Positions 24,585 through 36,037 of a stretch of DNA of 64,000 nt are shown one piece after another. Position 1 is the first letter of the stretch. Each line of letters begins with the position of its first letter. The stretch lies in the NCBI RefSeq assembly GCF_910592395.1, contig NC_088311.1, positions 13,396,501 through 13,460,500 on the forward strand. Reading direction: 5' to 3'. The position numbers were made by a program, and so were the translations under genes. The notes beneath the pieces are model-generated. The model had not been told where the DNA came from. It saw only the letters and a list, made by a program, of their open reading frames with translations, and ran no database searches. This stretch comes from Lineus longissimus. Lineage: Eukaryota > Nemertea > Pilidiophora > Heteronemertea > Lineidae.

Positions 24585-24890
24585 GTGCCGATAGTTTCTC
24601 AGAATTTTGACCATGATTGGAAGGTGAAAAACACAAACTTGTCACGGTGTCCCTCTGCGGCTTGGAGTATTGGTCGGTGCAAAGCGCAGTTGTGATAAAA
24701 CCTGCCAATGAATCTGAGTGGGGTTTAGCTGAACAACTATAAAATGATGATATTTTGCAGAGTTAGTCAAAAATTATGCGATATCTTTTCCATTTGACGA
24801 TGCTAAGTTTCGTGAATCCGACAAAATGGTAGATTGCTGTCAGTCAGATTAACATATTCAGGCCAGAACCTTTCGTCACTATGTGTACTC
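24585..24890 (+). repeat. Dispersed repeat R3 (also 34331-34630 and 45885-46020)
   Basis: The shared block starts TTTCTCARAATTTTGACC and continues with GAAGGTGAAAAA, GGCTTGG and GGTCGGTGCAAAGCGCAG. Copies are substantially diverged. No coding capacity. Confidence 0.55.
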
Positions 24891-24914
24891 ATGTGTGCTC
24901 ATGATAAACTCATG

Positions 24915-25639
24915 TTAACCTTTAACAACTTAACTGTGCATGACGAGATATCTCGTAATGCACCTGTGCACCGCTACTGGGTACAACGAGATATCGCGTC
25001 ATACTAATACCTTATTTTCTAATGGTCATATCAGGTCTATGCAACACCAAGATCGTCAATCAGGATTCCCCGAAGTTCGTTGGTGTTTAGTGTCAGGTTT
25101 AATTGTGGTGTGACAGCACTGTCGGTCATTTCTCGGTAATGGCAGCCCAACGAAAGGTGTGGCGTGTTCTTGATGTCAATCTTTTGGATCAGATATTCGA
25201 TTCAGACGATCAACTGTCTGATTACATATCTTCTAACGATGATGATGAACCTTATTCCCAGAATGCTTCCGATTTAGATGCCACAAGTCAGAATGAGGAT
25301 GATATGCCCGACAATGCAAGTTCTGACAGTGGCAGCGATGGGAATGAGGGGCGTCTGCTAGGTGGTCGCCGTGGTAATTCAAATTCAACCTCCTTGGACA
25401 GAAAATGGATAGCGTCGTCACATTTTTTATAGTTTACTGCTATACCAGGGTTGAAGGCTAATATTGCCGATAAGGATGATCCAGTGCAGTACTATGAACT
25501 GTTTTTCGATGATGACATTATAGCAGTTATTGTGGAGCTGACCAACCTCTATGTTGCACAGTTCATTGAAGAGCACAGAGGTCGGGAAAAACGTAGGTCA
25601 CGTTATAAACAATGGCAGGACACAAACTCTGATGAATGA
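24915..25639 (+). pseudogene. piggyBac-like transposase PB1, N-terminal fragment
   Basis: TTAA (24915-24918) followed by CCTTTAAC and two GAGATATC blocks (24953 and 24983) looks like a piggyBac 5' end. The likely start codon is at 25139 (MAAQRKVWRVLD). It is followed by an acidic Ser/Asp stretch (residues about 20-75), then an in-frame TAG at 25430-25432. The same frame then continues FTAIPGLKANIADKDD, PVQYYELFFDDDI and ELTNLYVAQF. The last blocks are the conserved start of the piggyBac transposase domain (DDE_Tnp_1_7). The frame stops at 25637-25639, next to a LINE. The catalytic Asp residues are missing, so it cannot be functional. Confidence 0.75.
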
Positions 25640-26995
25640 GATAATCCCATGTGATCGCCTCCTTCTGTCACTGTAAATTCACTCTACATCGAGGGATACA
25701 ATTTCAACCACGTCCCAAGGCCGGGTGAAAAGTCAGGTGGTGGTACTGGGCTGATGTATCGTACAACTTTGGACATAAAGTTAGGGGACAGTTTTGCAAT
25801 GGAATCGTTTGAATGCTCCCAATGGACCTTGAAATATCAATCACGGGTGATAAAAAATGTTGTGATCTACAGGCTGAAATCCTGTGGTGACTGCATTGGG
25901 GTTTTCATTCAGGAATTCTCGGATTATCTTGGGCTGAGAAATTCAGGGCTGAGATTAGGTCAACACCATTATGTTCTGCTATTACCTCGCATGAGGAAGT
26001 GACTACTCTTGTGGATCAGTATAACCACACCCTGTGTGAACAGGTTGACAAACACGCACCTGTTGTCACCAAAACGAAACAAACGAGACTAATGGTACCA
26101 TGGTTCGATGGCCATCTGAAGAAGCTTCGATCCAACCGAAAAGGTTGGAGAAGAAACGTCACATGTCCTCTTCAGCTGCTTCAGAATATAGAAAATTCCG
26201 GAATGAGTACTCGAGGACAATTACATCTGCCAGAAGGTAGTATTACACAAGACTTATTGATGAATGTGACGGTGACTCGAAAAAGTTGTTCCGTGTCATT
26301 AACACTTTCATGACCACCATGATGTGAAGCAACTCGCTAATGATTTCGGTGAATTCTTTATGCGCAAGATTGACCTCATTAGACGAGATCCACAACATCA
26401 ACGTGGCACTAACTGTGGCTGTGACATCACAGCCCTTGGCCACTCTTGAGGCCTTTCCCCTCTTACAGAAGATGAGGTACGATGGATCATAATGAGCTTC
26501 GAATGCTTCATGTGGTCTTGATCCTATCCCACCTTGCTCCTAAAGCAAACAGTCGGTGACCTAATTCCGATTATCACTAAGATAGTCAATCGGTCCCATG
26601 AGTCAGGCCTGGTACCTGACCAGTGGAAGACAGCTCTTCTCACACTAATTCTAAAGAAGTCAGGACTTGATCTGGTCTTCTCGAACTATAGACCTGTTAG
26701 TAATCGGAGCTTCATCTCAAAATTAGTGGAGAAGGCTGTGGTCCAACTACTGGTTGCACACAGTGAGTCGTTTGCTCCACTGCCAGTGGTGCAATCCGCC
26801 TATCGGAAGAACCACTCGCCTGAAACTGCACTAGTCAAAGTTCAAAATGACATTCTTGTGAGCATTGATAAACAAATCGTTGTGCTTTTGGTGATGCTGG
26901 ATCTCAGTGCAGCATTCGACACTGTAGACACTTCTTGGCTTCAGAAGACTTTGAAAATTGACTTTGGGGTGACTTTCTGTTTTCAGGATACCTCG
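25640..26995 (+). pseudogene. CR1/jockey-like LINE ORF2 fragment (endonuclease and RT pieces)
   Basis: Shortly after the piggyBac break comes GYNFNHVPRPGEKSGGGTGL, an apurinic-like endonuclease block, followed by SFECSQWTLKY. Further on (26534-27000) is reverse transcriptase: FSNYRPVSNRSFISKLVEK, SAYRKNHSPETALVKV, and motif A VMLDLSAAFDTVD. The frame is broken several times between 25750 and 26534. The 'YADD' motif C is absent; the RT breaks off after motif A, where the sequence passes into the H1-like 3' end at about 26985. The LINE is therefore a dead fragment within or beside piggyBac PB1. Confidence 0.75.
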
Positions 26996-27345
26996 ATTAC
27001 AGAAAGAATTTTGTATCCTGGGTTGTGCTGTACAACCCAGCCTGGACATACTACAGTTGTCCATGGAGAAGTCACATCCTCTCTGACACTTCTTGTCTGT
27101 AAAGCTGCTGATACAACATACTGAATTAGGGATATCTTCGTTGCCTCCTCTAACATTTACATACCATGGATGATTAGTTCAGTCATATTTCATCTAGCTG
27201 GCAGCTCTGCATTGGAAATTTTAGTGGTATAACGTGTTCTCTTGACCTTCAAACAGTAGTATAAAGCCGATATTTACTACTTTATACCCTCAGTCCTGTG
27301 TTATTAGGTCATCCAGCTGAGAACCAGGCCCTTAGGCCTCTTGTT
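26985..27345 (+). repeat. H1-like 3' end fused to LINE RT
   Basis: From CAGGATACCTCGATTACAG onward the sequence follows the last 360 bp of H1 copies (18555-18900, 22635-22985, 63530-63890) and ends CCAGGCCCTTAGGCCTC then TTGTT at 27345. There is a small insertion relative to H1 (GGGTTGTGCTGTACAACC). No 5' H1 sequence precedes it; the LINE frame runs straight into it. Confidence 0.65.
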
Positions 27346-27611
27346 ACTTTGCTGTTCTTGAGGAGCAGCCTGCTAATCAAACGTGCCGCCGGTTGATTGC
27401 AACCCGAACACACACTGCTCATTCTCAGCTATATGTTCATACTCATTGATCACCATATCTCAATTTATAGCAGGAACACTATTCACGATTAATGGGATCT
27501 TCATAGTTGAAATCACGCAATTGGTATGAAAGTTCCTCATCTTCCTTCGACTGTGTACAGTGCATCTCACATTCAAGATCGATCAAGCGTCACCGCATCA
27601 GGGAACTTATA
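27346..27611. other. No gene seen
   Basis: Unassigned sequence between the hairpin end and the TA-flanked MITE. Confidence 0.4.
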
Positions 27612-28736
27612 CAGTGGAACCCCGGTAACACGACCACTCATGGGACCGTGGTCGGAGTGGTCGTGTTACCGGGGTGGTCGTGTTAGGGAAGTTGGGAATC
27701 CCCAGACGAAATACATGATTATTTTTCCCGCCAAAATTGCCGACTGCATGGCGTGTGTACGCTGTACTACCATAGCAACGCTGCCTGATTGAGATGATGC
27801 ACGCTCCAAAGTTTTGTTATCATGCCTCGCAAGAACAGTTCGTCGATAAAATTACATGTTACATTCTCAGAATGAGTTAGAAAAGGTAATTTTGTAACTC
27901 ATTTTATCCACAAAGTTTCATTATCTGCCCGACGTGACGCATTTGCGGGCAATTTGGTGAATCATCCTCCATGTACCCGACTGTTTGTGACGATTGAAGT
28001 AAACTTGTCGTATGATTCCGAAAATATGCGAAAATAAATTAGCGGCGAGTTCCAAGATTCATCAGCAATTCACACCTGAGAAGATGAGTTGAGTAATGCT
28101 ACAGTTTTAATCAAGTCTATTTTCAGTCAAAATATTTAAAGAAATATAAAATGATACTGTAGTAAATCAACCACGTTCTCCATATCATAAAACATTCAAA
28201 CGTCTCTCAAGCTTGTTATTGTCATAAGTGTGGTCTTCAAACTACCCGCCGTTTATTATAAGTTCATATGCAAATCACGCAAATCACATGATTTCGCTGC
28301 TGCTGAGTGCGCTTGTCTGGTACTGAACTGGCTCAGTAATGAAAATAAACCATGAAAACGTTAGAAAAGGAAAGTTTATTTATTCATTTACACTTATACA
28401 ATTGATCATACCTGCAAAATCACATTGTATTTTTTGTTTTCATATGTATTCCCATGCCCATTGTCCCCGTCTCAACAAAGCTTGGCAGCGAGGTGCTAAT
28501 TACTATGCCGCGGTCGCGACTGATTACGGCAATTAGGCCTGGTGGTCGGGTTAGCGGGGTTGATTTTCAGTTTGGGACCGGCCAAGCCAGTGGTCGCGGT
28601 CGGGGTACCGGTGTGGTCGTCTTAGCGGGGGTCTCTTAATGGTAATTAGAGAGGAAACCATTCGGGACCGGACAATCGTGGTCGCGTTGGCGGGGTGGTC
28701 GCGTTACTGAGGTGGTCGCCAACCGGGGTTCCACTG
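27612..28736. mobile_element. pogo/Tigger-type MITE, 1125 bp, TA-flanked
   Basis: The left end CAGTGGAACCCCGGTAACA (27612 on) and the right end (to 28736), whose reverse complement starts CAGTGGAACCCCGGTTGG, form terminal inverted repeats. TA lies on each side (27610-27611, 28737-28738). CAGTGGAACC-type ends and TA duplication are usual for pogo/Tigger members of Tc1/mariner. GTGGTCGTGTTACCGGGGT-like motifs are repeated near both ends. The inside encodes no transposase. Confidence 0.75.
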
Positions 28737-29140
28737 TATGTAACTCTGCACTACATTATCTGCCTGGATTCTAGCCTCTTCGATTTGCTGTTGGATTCTC
28801 ACCTCTGCGATTTGCTGTTGGATTCTCCCCTGCATTCCCGCCTCCTCGTTTTGCTGATCGATTCTTGCCTCCTCAATTTGCTGTTGGGCCTCAAGCTCTA
28901 TTTTATTCTTACGCATAAATTCTTCATCTCAGCTTTTAAGCATCTTCTCATCTGGCTCACACCACTGCTATGGCTACTTGCTCTTCTGGAGCTAACCCTA
29001 CTCCCACCTCTCCAGCTTGGAAGCCTTGTGTCTGCAACAAGCTGACTCATAGCCATAGCTGACGCCTGGTGGTCATCCTCTCCATATCCTTTCGTTCTGA
29101 TGGCTTCACAATGACACTTGGTAAACTCAACCTCACGCAC
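28737..29140 (-). pseudogene. Unidentified Gln/Glu-rich coiled-coil ORF, broken
   Basis: On the minus strand, 29140-28898 encodes a frame ending in a Ser/Arg-rich stretch (SSRRASSHSSG) and CLKAEMKNL. A second frame below 28916 reads KIELEAQQQIEEARIDQQ and then further QQQIEEARI-like heptads. The two are offset by one frameshift near 28905. The second frame runs into the MITE at 28736, which cut it. The arrangement (Ser-rich linker, then charged coiled coil) resembles N-terminal parts of some retroelement gag-like proteins, but I cannot identify a family. It may be a remnant of a host or retroelement gene. Confidence 0.35.
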
Positions 29141-29239
29141 TCATATACCAGTCACTACTTTAACCAAAATACTGCCACTGCAGAGTCCTTAAGTCAGAGC
29201 TCTATGTGCTAGTTATTAACGTAGGGTGTATTAAAAAAA

Positions 29240-30167
29240 GAACAGTTGCTCTTTTCCCTTATATTTACAACTCTAGGATAGATATGACAAGTACATGTGA
29301 GTCACCTTGTGTATATGGATCTTAGTTTCAAATTGAGAACATTCATGTTTGAATAGCGTTCCTTATGGCTTGTCACGCACTGTTTAAACTAGATGGCCTA
29401 AAATCCCATTTGTTGCAGGGTGAACATTACGTTTATAATTGATGCACTGTGTCTTATTCAGTTCATAACATTCTTAAGTAATGCCCAGATGGTAGGAAAA
29501 TCCAGGTATTGAAAAGGGGCACCATCCTGAGCACACCAAAGATCACGAAAACCTCCAGGCTAATTCCTCCTAAAATGAGAATCAAGCACTGGAATATTAT
29601 AAAGGTTTATCATTTCCAAGTAACGTTTAGTGTTTATGTTCCGTTCAAAGAACATGGGTCCGAGTAACAGTCCTTTGTTGCAAAGTGCGAGCCATTATGT
29701 TAGTTTTTGGCGTGAATCATTCCTATCGAAAGTGAATGGTGGATGGTTTACCTAGATAGGACAGCTCTGTTGGGATACCTGACCGACTAAGGCTTCTCTC
29801 ACTCATGCCAAACTTCCCAATCGCGCATATTCAGTGACAATGAAGGAACTCTCTTGTGGCCTGAGCTGCCTCATTTTTCCAATGATCATGCACATATGCA
29901 TTACATTATATGTCCTACCATCTGGGCATTACTTAAGAATGTTATGGAATGAATAAGACACCAAGATTTGAATACAAACGTAATCCTCATCCTGCAACAA
30001 ATGAGATTTTGGGTCATTTTTTTGTTTAAACAGTGCCTGTCCAGTGTCCAGGCATGCAGAAAGCTATTCAAACATGAATGGTGTCAATGTGAAGCTAAGA
30101 TCCATATGCATGTATTTGTCATATCTATCCTAGAGTTGTAAGTATTTGGGAAAATAACAACTATTCC
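29240..30167. mobile_element. Foldback element, about 930 bp
   Basis: The left arm (29240-29500) and right arm (29905-30167) are inverted repeats of about 260 bp, sharing TACAACTCTAGGATAGATAT and, at the inner ends, TAATGCCCAGATGGTAGGA. The arms differ at scattered positions. The outer ends are GAACAGTTG and CAACTATTC. No coding region lies in the 400-bp loop. Confidence 0.7.
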
Positions 30168-30654
30168 GTTTTTAGCTCAGCTGACCTAGTGGAATAGCTG
30201 TTCAAATGGTGTCCGTCCTGCAATCCATCCATCCATCCATCCATCCATCCATCCATCCATCCATCCATCTAGGGACCCATCTGTGGACAAAATCGGACAT
30301 TTCTGACCGGGAAGGCCTAGCCATTTCGTTGACGGTGCTAAATTAGGAGTTGCCCAAGGTAACTCAGAAACGAAAAATCAGCCCGATCCGACCTGTATTA
30401 AGAGAATGAGGTCATTTTGCGTTTAGGTTTCTTTCCCTTTTTACCTCGGTCCACAGAGCAAATATTGTTTTTAAATGTGGCTGAATATTTTTTAATATTC
30501 TTTCATTTTTTACTTTTAATGGAATTAATATAGTTTTCACCACCAGTTGGCGCTGCAGGCACATTGACTGAATTTTGGCGATTTCAAATTTGGCGGTGGC
30601 TCAACTTTTTTGCAAGCAGTGCCGCTGATTGGCCGATCGATAGAAGAGATGCCA

Positions 30655-30705
30655 CCATTTCAAAATGGCGGTACTCGCTGCTTCAATGAAGGTGAGTGAA
30701 ATTTC
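30655..30705 (+). promoter_or_regulatory. First-exon-like ATGGCGG plus splice donor inside H2
   Basis: A GATTGGCC (CCAAT-like) block at about 30627 precedes CAAAATGGCGG at 30661. The frame MAVLAASMK is followed directly by GTGAGTG, a good splice donor. The second H2 copy (58267-58305) keeps the ATG and frame but has ATGAGTG in place of the donor. A comparable AAAATGGCGGC start lies at 56913. This may be a captured promoter and first exon; function is unproven. Confidence 0.3.
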
Positions 30706-31836
30706 TCATGTTCAATCGGTTGATACTCTTTTAATCAACATGACCATGTACCTGAAATTTGTTTAGGTACTGAAAAGAGTCTATATAATTCAGATTTATC
30801 AATAGTTTTTTATAATATTGCAGAAATTTTGTGCACAAATTAGCGAAAGTTGGTGCTCGTCTCGAGAAATTTGTTTCCGTCGATCTCTACCAGTGAAAAA
30901 TCGCTTGCATAGCTTTGAATTTTTGTGAAAATAAGTATCTGAACTTGGTTTCAAATAGTCTAGAGAGTAACCTTTGTGGTGATACATATGGTATGTGATA
31001 AATATTTGTGGAATTTGTGAAATTTGGTTTTCAAATGTGCCGATGATGCAAGCGATCTCGTGTGAATTTTGCAAGTCCTGATATGTCGACCGGGTGTCAA
31101 AAATCACTCGCCTAAATTCAATTCAAAAATCGAAAATAATATCTGAACTTAGTTTAAAATAGCCTAAGCAATTATCATTTCGGTGATATATAATGCATGC
31201 ATATAATAATTGATTAATCTGCCTAAAACGCGCAATTAAAACGGCGAAAGATCTTGATAAACACTCCGGTGGCGGTCGCACTAAATAATGACCGGTAGGG
31301 CCCGGAGTCTGGCGGAGAAAAAAAGGTAGCGCCCGGAGGTTGAATCGGGATTTTTATGCACTTTACATTGTATATACTGTGGAGACGCTATTTAGCCGGT
31401 TTAGGTCCATGTTCGCAACAGGCCTAAGTAGACTCATCAGCATATTCATATGGGGCTCTTTTGGGGACTAGGTGAAGTCATGGCAGGCTGGTTTTGCATT
31501 GTAAGTTTCACGGGCTGAGTATTGCTTTCATTCATATTGTGTGGCCATGAGTAAAGACAATCAAAGACAATCAAACAATCTCTGTGTCCGTAAGAGTGTC
31601 AGGTGTTGTTTCATTGATTCCACTCGCACTTTTTGTAACCGGTGTAGAGGTAGAAATGTCACCCTGGAAAAAGTGTCCGGCCCTATTGTATTCTGCTGCG
31701 CTGTATGGTTCTAAAGAGGTCATGGTCGTCAATAGCTCGGAGTTTAAAGCACATATTAGAATAGTGTTATTCTTTTGCGGTAACAACTCTTTTTTTTAAT
31801 TACGTTTTATTGTGAACAACATTACATCAGTGACCT

Positions 31837-33251
31837 CTACTCCATTTCGTGGAACTGCAAGTCTTCTTCGTCACTAGAATGTTCAACATCTAGCTCATCC
31901 CTATCCCTCTCAATCCCATCACCACCAATTAGTCCTGCAGCCCCGAATGCACGATCAGTGGCATTTGGAGCCACTTCGTTCCATGCATAGCCAACAATTT
32001 TCACGAAATCTCTTAGAGATATTCGGGGACATTGTCCATCGTCGTTAGTATTGTTGTTCTTCCACAGTTTCCACATTCACCTAACAACTGACTTAAATCC
32101 ATGTATGACAGTTAGGTCCAAAGGCTGAACCAAAGAGGTGCAACCAGCGGGAATGTAATCCACTATCAATCCTGCTTCTGTAACAACATTGCTGAAGTCT
32201 TCCGCTAAATGTGGACGAAATCTGTCTAGAATAGCATATTGCTTGCTGGTTCGGCATTTCCTACGGTTGGTAAGAGGACATCGTTCAGCCATAGGCCTAG
32301 CGTTGCCGCATTCGCCCAACCACTTCTTGAAGATGTTACCCTCACATTGTCTGGAATGTCATTGGCCCGCAATGCTCGAATTTCACGCAGAAACCCCGGC
32401 TCTCTAAAGATTATCTGCGCCGGGAGTTTAAGTCCATTGGTTCCGATGCCCAGCGTGACAGTGCATCCTGGCCTGTGGTTTCCGCGACTCGTTCGTATAA
32501 TCACGTTTTTGGTGCCCTTCTTTTCAGCCGTGTATCGTGGTGGGAAGTCGAGCTGCATGAACGTTTCATTCATGTTTAACAGGGTAGTTACATCCAAATC
32601 TCGAACAGTTTCCTGCACCCGTCCCTGGAATTCTGCAACACGTCCTGCTGCATCCGCCGGTAATGTTGACGAGTTGGTCGTTGATCTTCTAAATGTAATA
32701 TTTTTCCGTTTCATGAATCCCGTCACCCATCAATTGCTTGACTTAACATCATGGTGCTGAGGCCTTTTGCATATCAGGCTGTCCCTTTCTGCATCTGGCC
32801 AATTGCCAAACCTGTCTCTAAACATTGTTTTCGCATAGTTTCTTAGATCTGATCTAGAGACAGGTAATCCCAATTCTCTGGTACCCGCAAACCCATGGTA
32901 CACCTGCTGTTCAACCTCTGGCCATCGTCCATCGTGATCGTCCCGAACTCTCCTCGCATTTGGGACCGTTTCGAGTTGTTCAAGCAGGACATCTTGCGTC
33001 TGTATCCAGTCCGTTAGAGTCGACGTTGGGATATTATACCGTCGCGCATATTCCGTAGCATCCAGTATCCTGCCTTGGGTGATAAGGCCCTCACAATCCA
33101 GTACCTGTCTCACCTTTTCCTGAACGGTGTAGCTTCGATGCTTCCTTGGTAATGGTACATTTCCATCACCTTGCTGCATAGCATAGGCAGCATAAGCTTT
33201 GATTACCGCAACGTACACTAATGTTTTCTTCATCATGAGGTCTATGCTCAA
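31837..33251 (-). pseudogene. pogo/Tigger-like transposase in Tigger-1
   Basis: Read downward from 33251. The N-terminal part has RSYTVQEKVRQVLD and an HTH-like block (EYARRYNIPTSTLTDW), then a CENP-B-type block, GRWPEVEQQVYHG, and VSRSDLRNYA. An in-frame stop at 32730-32732 separates this from the DDE domain: GFMKRKNITFRRS, TLLNMNETFMQLDF, IRTSRGNHRPGCTVTLGIG and LPAQIIF. A frameshift near 32270 then leads to ILDRFRPHLAEDF and CTSLVQPLDLTVIHGFKSV, a second in-frame stop at 32077-32079, and an acidic tail (EHSSDEEDLQFHEME). The first catalytic block reads NMNE where the Tigger-2 copy has NMDE, so the first Asp is lost. It would bind TIRs and cut DNA if intact; with these lesions it is dead. 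Confidence 0.8.
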
Positions 33252-33414
33252 GAGTGATTCTTACTAGGTTTAGGCTGACTGAATGGGACTAGACAACATT
33301 ACATCACAAACATCCAAGCAACACTTTTCATAGATGTGTCTTTACAAAAAGCTTTGTGCTTTAGAAACAAGGAAGTCAAGTTCAATTAAAATCTGAATTG
33401 TGAATTCCTCCACG

Positions 33415-36037
33415 TTTTTAGCTCACCTGTCAGGTGAGCTAATACGATACCGCGGCGTCTGGCGTCCGTCGTCGTCGTCGTCCGTCGTTAACTTTTGACA
33501 AAATCGTGGCACGTTTCTTAACCGCTTGACCCAGAAAGTTCATACTTGGTGTGTGGGTACCCCTAGGCAAGACCTTCCTTCAGAATGAAAATCAGCGCAA
33601 TTTGACTGCTGGTCTGCCATATAGGGGGTGCTCTTTGAAAACCTATTTTTGTCATTTTGAAGCTTATGGTTAAAGCTAGAGCGATGAAAATTTTATAGTG
33701 GGTGTATCTAATAAAGGTACATCACATATCACACGGGTTTTTGATTTGACTTTCATTTCAAGGTCACAGAGGTCGAACTCTAAAATTTCTTTGATCATGG
33801 CATGTTTTTTTGCTATTGGTCATAGACTCTCTAAATTTGATATGTAGACACCTATTGGGCATCGCTACATGTTGACACAGATTTAGGTCAGTGTGACCTA
33901 CTATTCAGGTATAAGTAGGTCAAGGTTAAAAAAGCCCATTTTCTTTATTCCAGCAGATTGAAGTTTGAAATGAAGTTTAAGAGGTCGGCCTGATATAGAG
34001 GTTTCGATATTAAATAGATTAATTTCGTTTCATATCACTAGGTGGCGGTATTGTGCAAAAATGTCAGTTGGCACATTGCCAGCAGTTTTGAATTTTGCGG
34101 TTCGAGACAATCCGTCGGGGTAACCCAGATGCGCAGTGTTGTACTGCGCCACCATATCTGCATACTACAAGTATGGAAGACAGCCATTTTATGAATTTGA
34201 AGCGAGACGAAGAAGGAATTAAATCACCTTGAATCAATGCTAAAACTTAATCATCCGCTCTTCGGATGAGGTCGTATGTGTTGATTACATTCTTGTGATT
34301 GGTTTGAGATTATTAGCTTATCCTCATTGCCGGTTGTTTTAGAAAATTTTGACTGTGATTGAAAGGTAAAATGAGAAACTTGTCACACTGTTCTTCGGCT
34401 TGGAATGGGGATAGTCAATGCAGAGCCAGTTGGTACAAGCTGCCTTGCGAATCGGGGTGGCGTAATAATACTGTGAAAGAACAATAAAATGATGAATTGT
34501 AGCAGTGTGTGTCAGAAATTATGTGATTTCCATTGCATTTGACAATCCCAAAGTTTCGAGAGTATGGCAGAATGGCGGCTGCCGTCAGTTGAGATTAGCA
34601 TCAAGCCGGAACCTTTCGTTACAATGTGGGCTTTTAAACACAAGTTAATTGTTTATAATCACCCAGACGCTACTCATTAGGTAAACCTCTACTAAAAACA
34701 CTTGCTTTAATTTTTGTAAACATGTCACGAGTGCTTAAAAAGAACCATTTTTGCGATCGTTTTTCGTCGCTGTAGAAATGTACACAGTCGGAGTCAGTCA
34801 GTGTGTCAACACAACAACGGTGTTGGTATACACATGAATCCATGATACACGGAGACACGAATGTAAACATTTGCCTGTTTGGTCGGAAGGAGTTCACCGT
34901 TACCGATCACTGCCCCAAGAAAGGTCATCTGAGCTGGTTGACTAAAGTAGATGATGATAATGATGAAAGTGTAGCACAGCTGTCATCAGTGCTTTTATAG
35001 TTAGGCCTATAGTCGGATTCATAAGCTGTGCAAAAACTATTGGGCTGATTTCTTCAAAGTTTGGTTTTTCTCGAATCTAATTTCAGGACCCAACACAATT
35101 TCCAGGTTAGAGATTTGCAAATTATAAAGAAAAAAATTGTCAACTTTGGAGCCCTTTGGCCATTTTAGGGGAATCTGGAGGGCCCGATTTTTTTTATGGA
35201 TAGTTCTAAATGAAACTTGACAGCTTTAAAGATACACACGAAAAAAAATTAACCTGAACATTTCAGCAAAATGCATCCAGAAATAAGCAGTACAGAGGAG
35301 AAAATGTCAAAATCAATACACTACGTCAATGTACACCAATAAATATAAAAAAAATTATTTCGTAACCATGGTTACTGAAATATGAAAATCATCTTGGGTC
35401 CCGAAATTAGATTCAAGAAAAACCAAACTTTGAAGAAATCGGCCCAGTAGTTTTTGCGCAGCGGCCCAAAAGAGCAGTGACATTTACTTATGAATCCGAC
35501 TATAAGGCTGTCTTGTAACTATGTTATTGTCTCAAAAATGAATACAAACTGCTACCTAGTTACTCAGTACATCATATTCTAGACTGTGCATTCCTTGCTT
35601 CAATTGTTCTTGTATCATATTTTTCAACATTTCTCTCTAATTGCAAGCCGAGGATAAATACTCCTTTCAAGATAGCGTAATCACACGCAATTCCACAGGT
35701 ACATCCCATTCGTTTGAAATTTTGGCCAATGACAGCAGGTTTTACAAAATGTAAATGCGCTGTTTATTTTCAATAGTCACTGAATAGCTAAGACACATGT
35801 AAACCCGTCTTAATTGGCCAGTAAAACATCTCTCAGCTTCTCCCACAAATAACGATTCACTTATTTCAACGTCAGTAACATGTGCACGCGGAAAACAATA
35901 CGACCAACTCCACTTTTTCAAGACAAACCACACCATCCCACAACTATTGCATGATTAACCCCTAACAATGACAAGTTCTTCCTCATACTCTCCCTTTCAT
36001 ATCGACAGGTGAGCACAATGGCCCTGGCCATTTCATT
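33415..36037 (+). mobile_element. G element copy D, diverged, with internal insertion
   Basis: Starts TTTTTAGCTCACCTGTCAGG with a compact palindrome (GCTCACCTGTCAGGTGAGC), a short (GTC)n run, then blocks matching the other G copies (CAAGGTCACAGAGGTCGAA). It ends GACAGGTGAGCAC, AATGGCCCTGGCCATT and TCATT at 36037. It is longer than the 1.14-kb copies because it contains an R3 repeat and a MITE (35008-35504). Confidence 0.65.
35008..35504. mobile_element. MITE, about 490 bp, TATA-flanked
   Basis: GTCGGATTCATAAG at 35012 is matched inversely at 35487-35500. Inner arms also match (CTTCAAAGTTTGGTTTTTCT in the left, inverted in the right near 35415-35435). Flanks are TATA on both sides (35008-35011 and 35501-35504), consistent with a TA or TATA duplication. 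No coding capacity. Confidence 0.7.

Noticed and set aside
27526-27792. 88-codon frame across the Tigger MITE left end
   Set aside because: Crosses the TA insertion boundary and consists largely of terminal repeat sequence.
30664-30690. First exon of ELP3
   Set aside because: The ATGGCGG frame before the donor ends in phase 0, but the ELP3 exon at 42690 needs an upstream exon ending with one extra base. It also lies inside a repeat.
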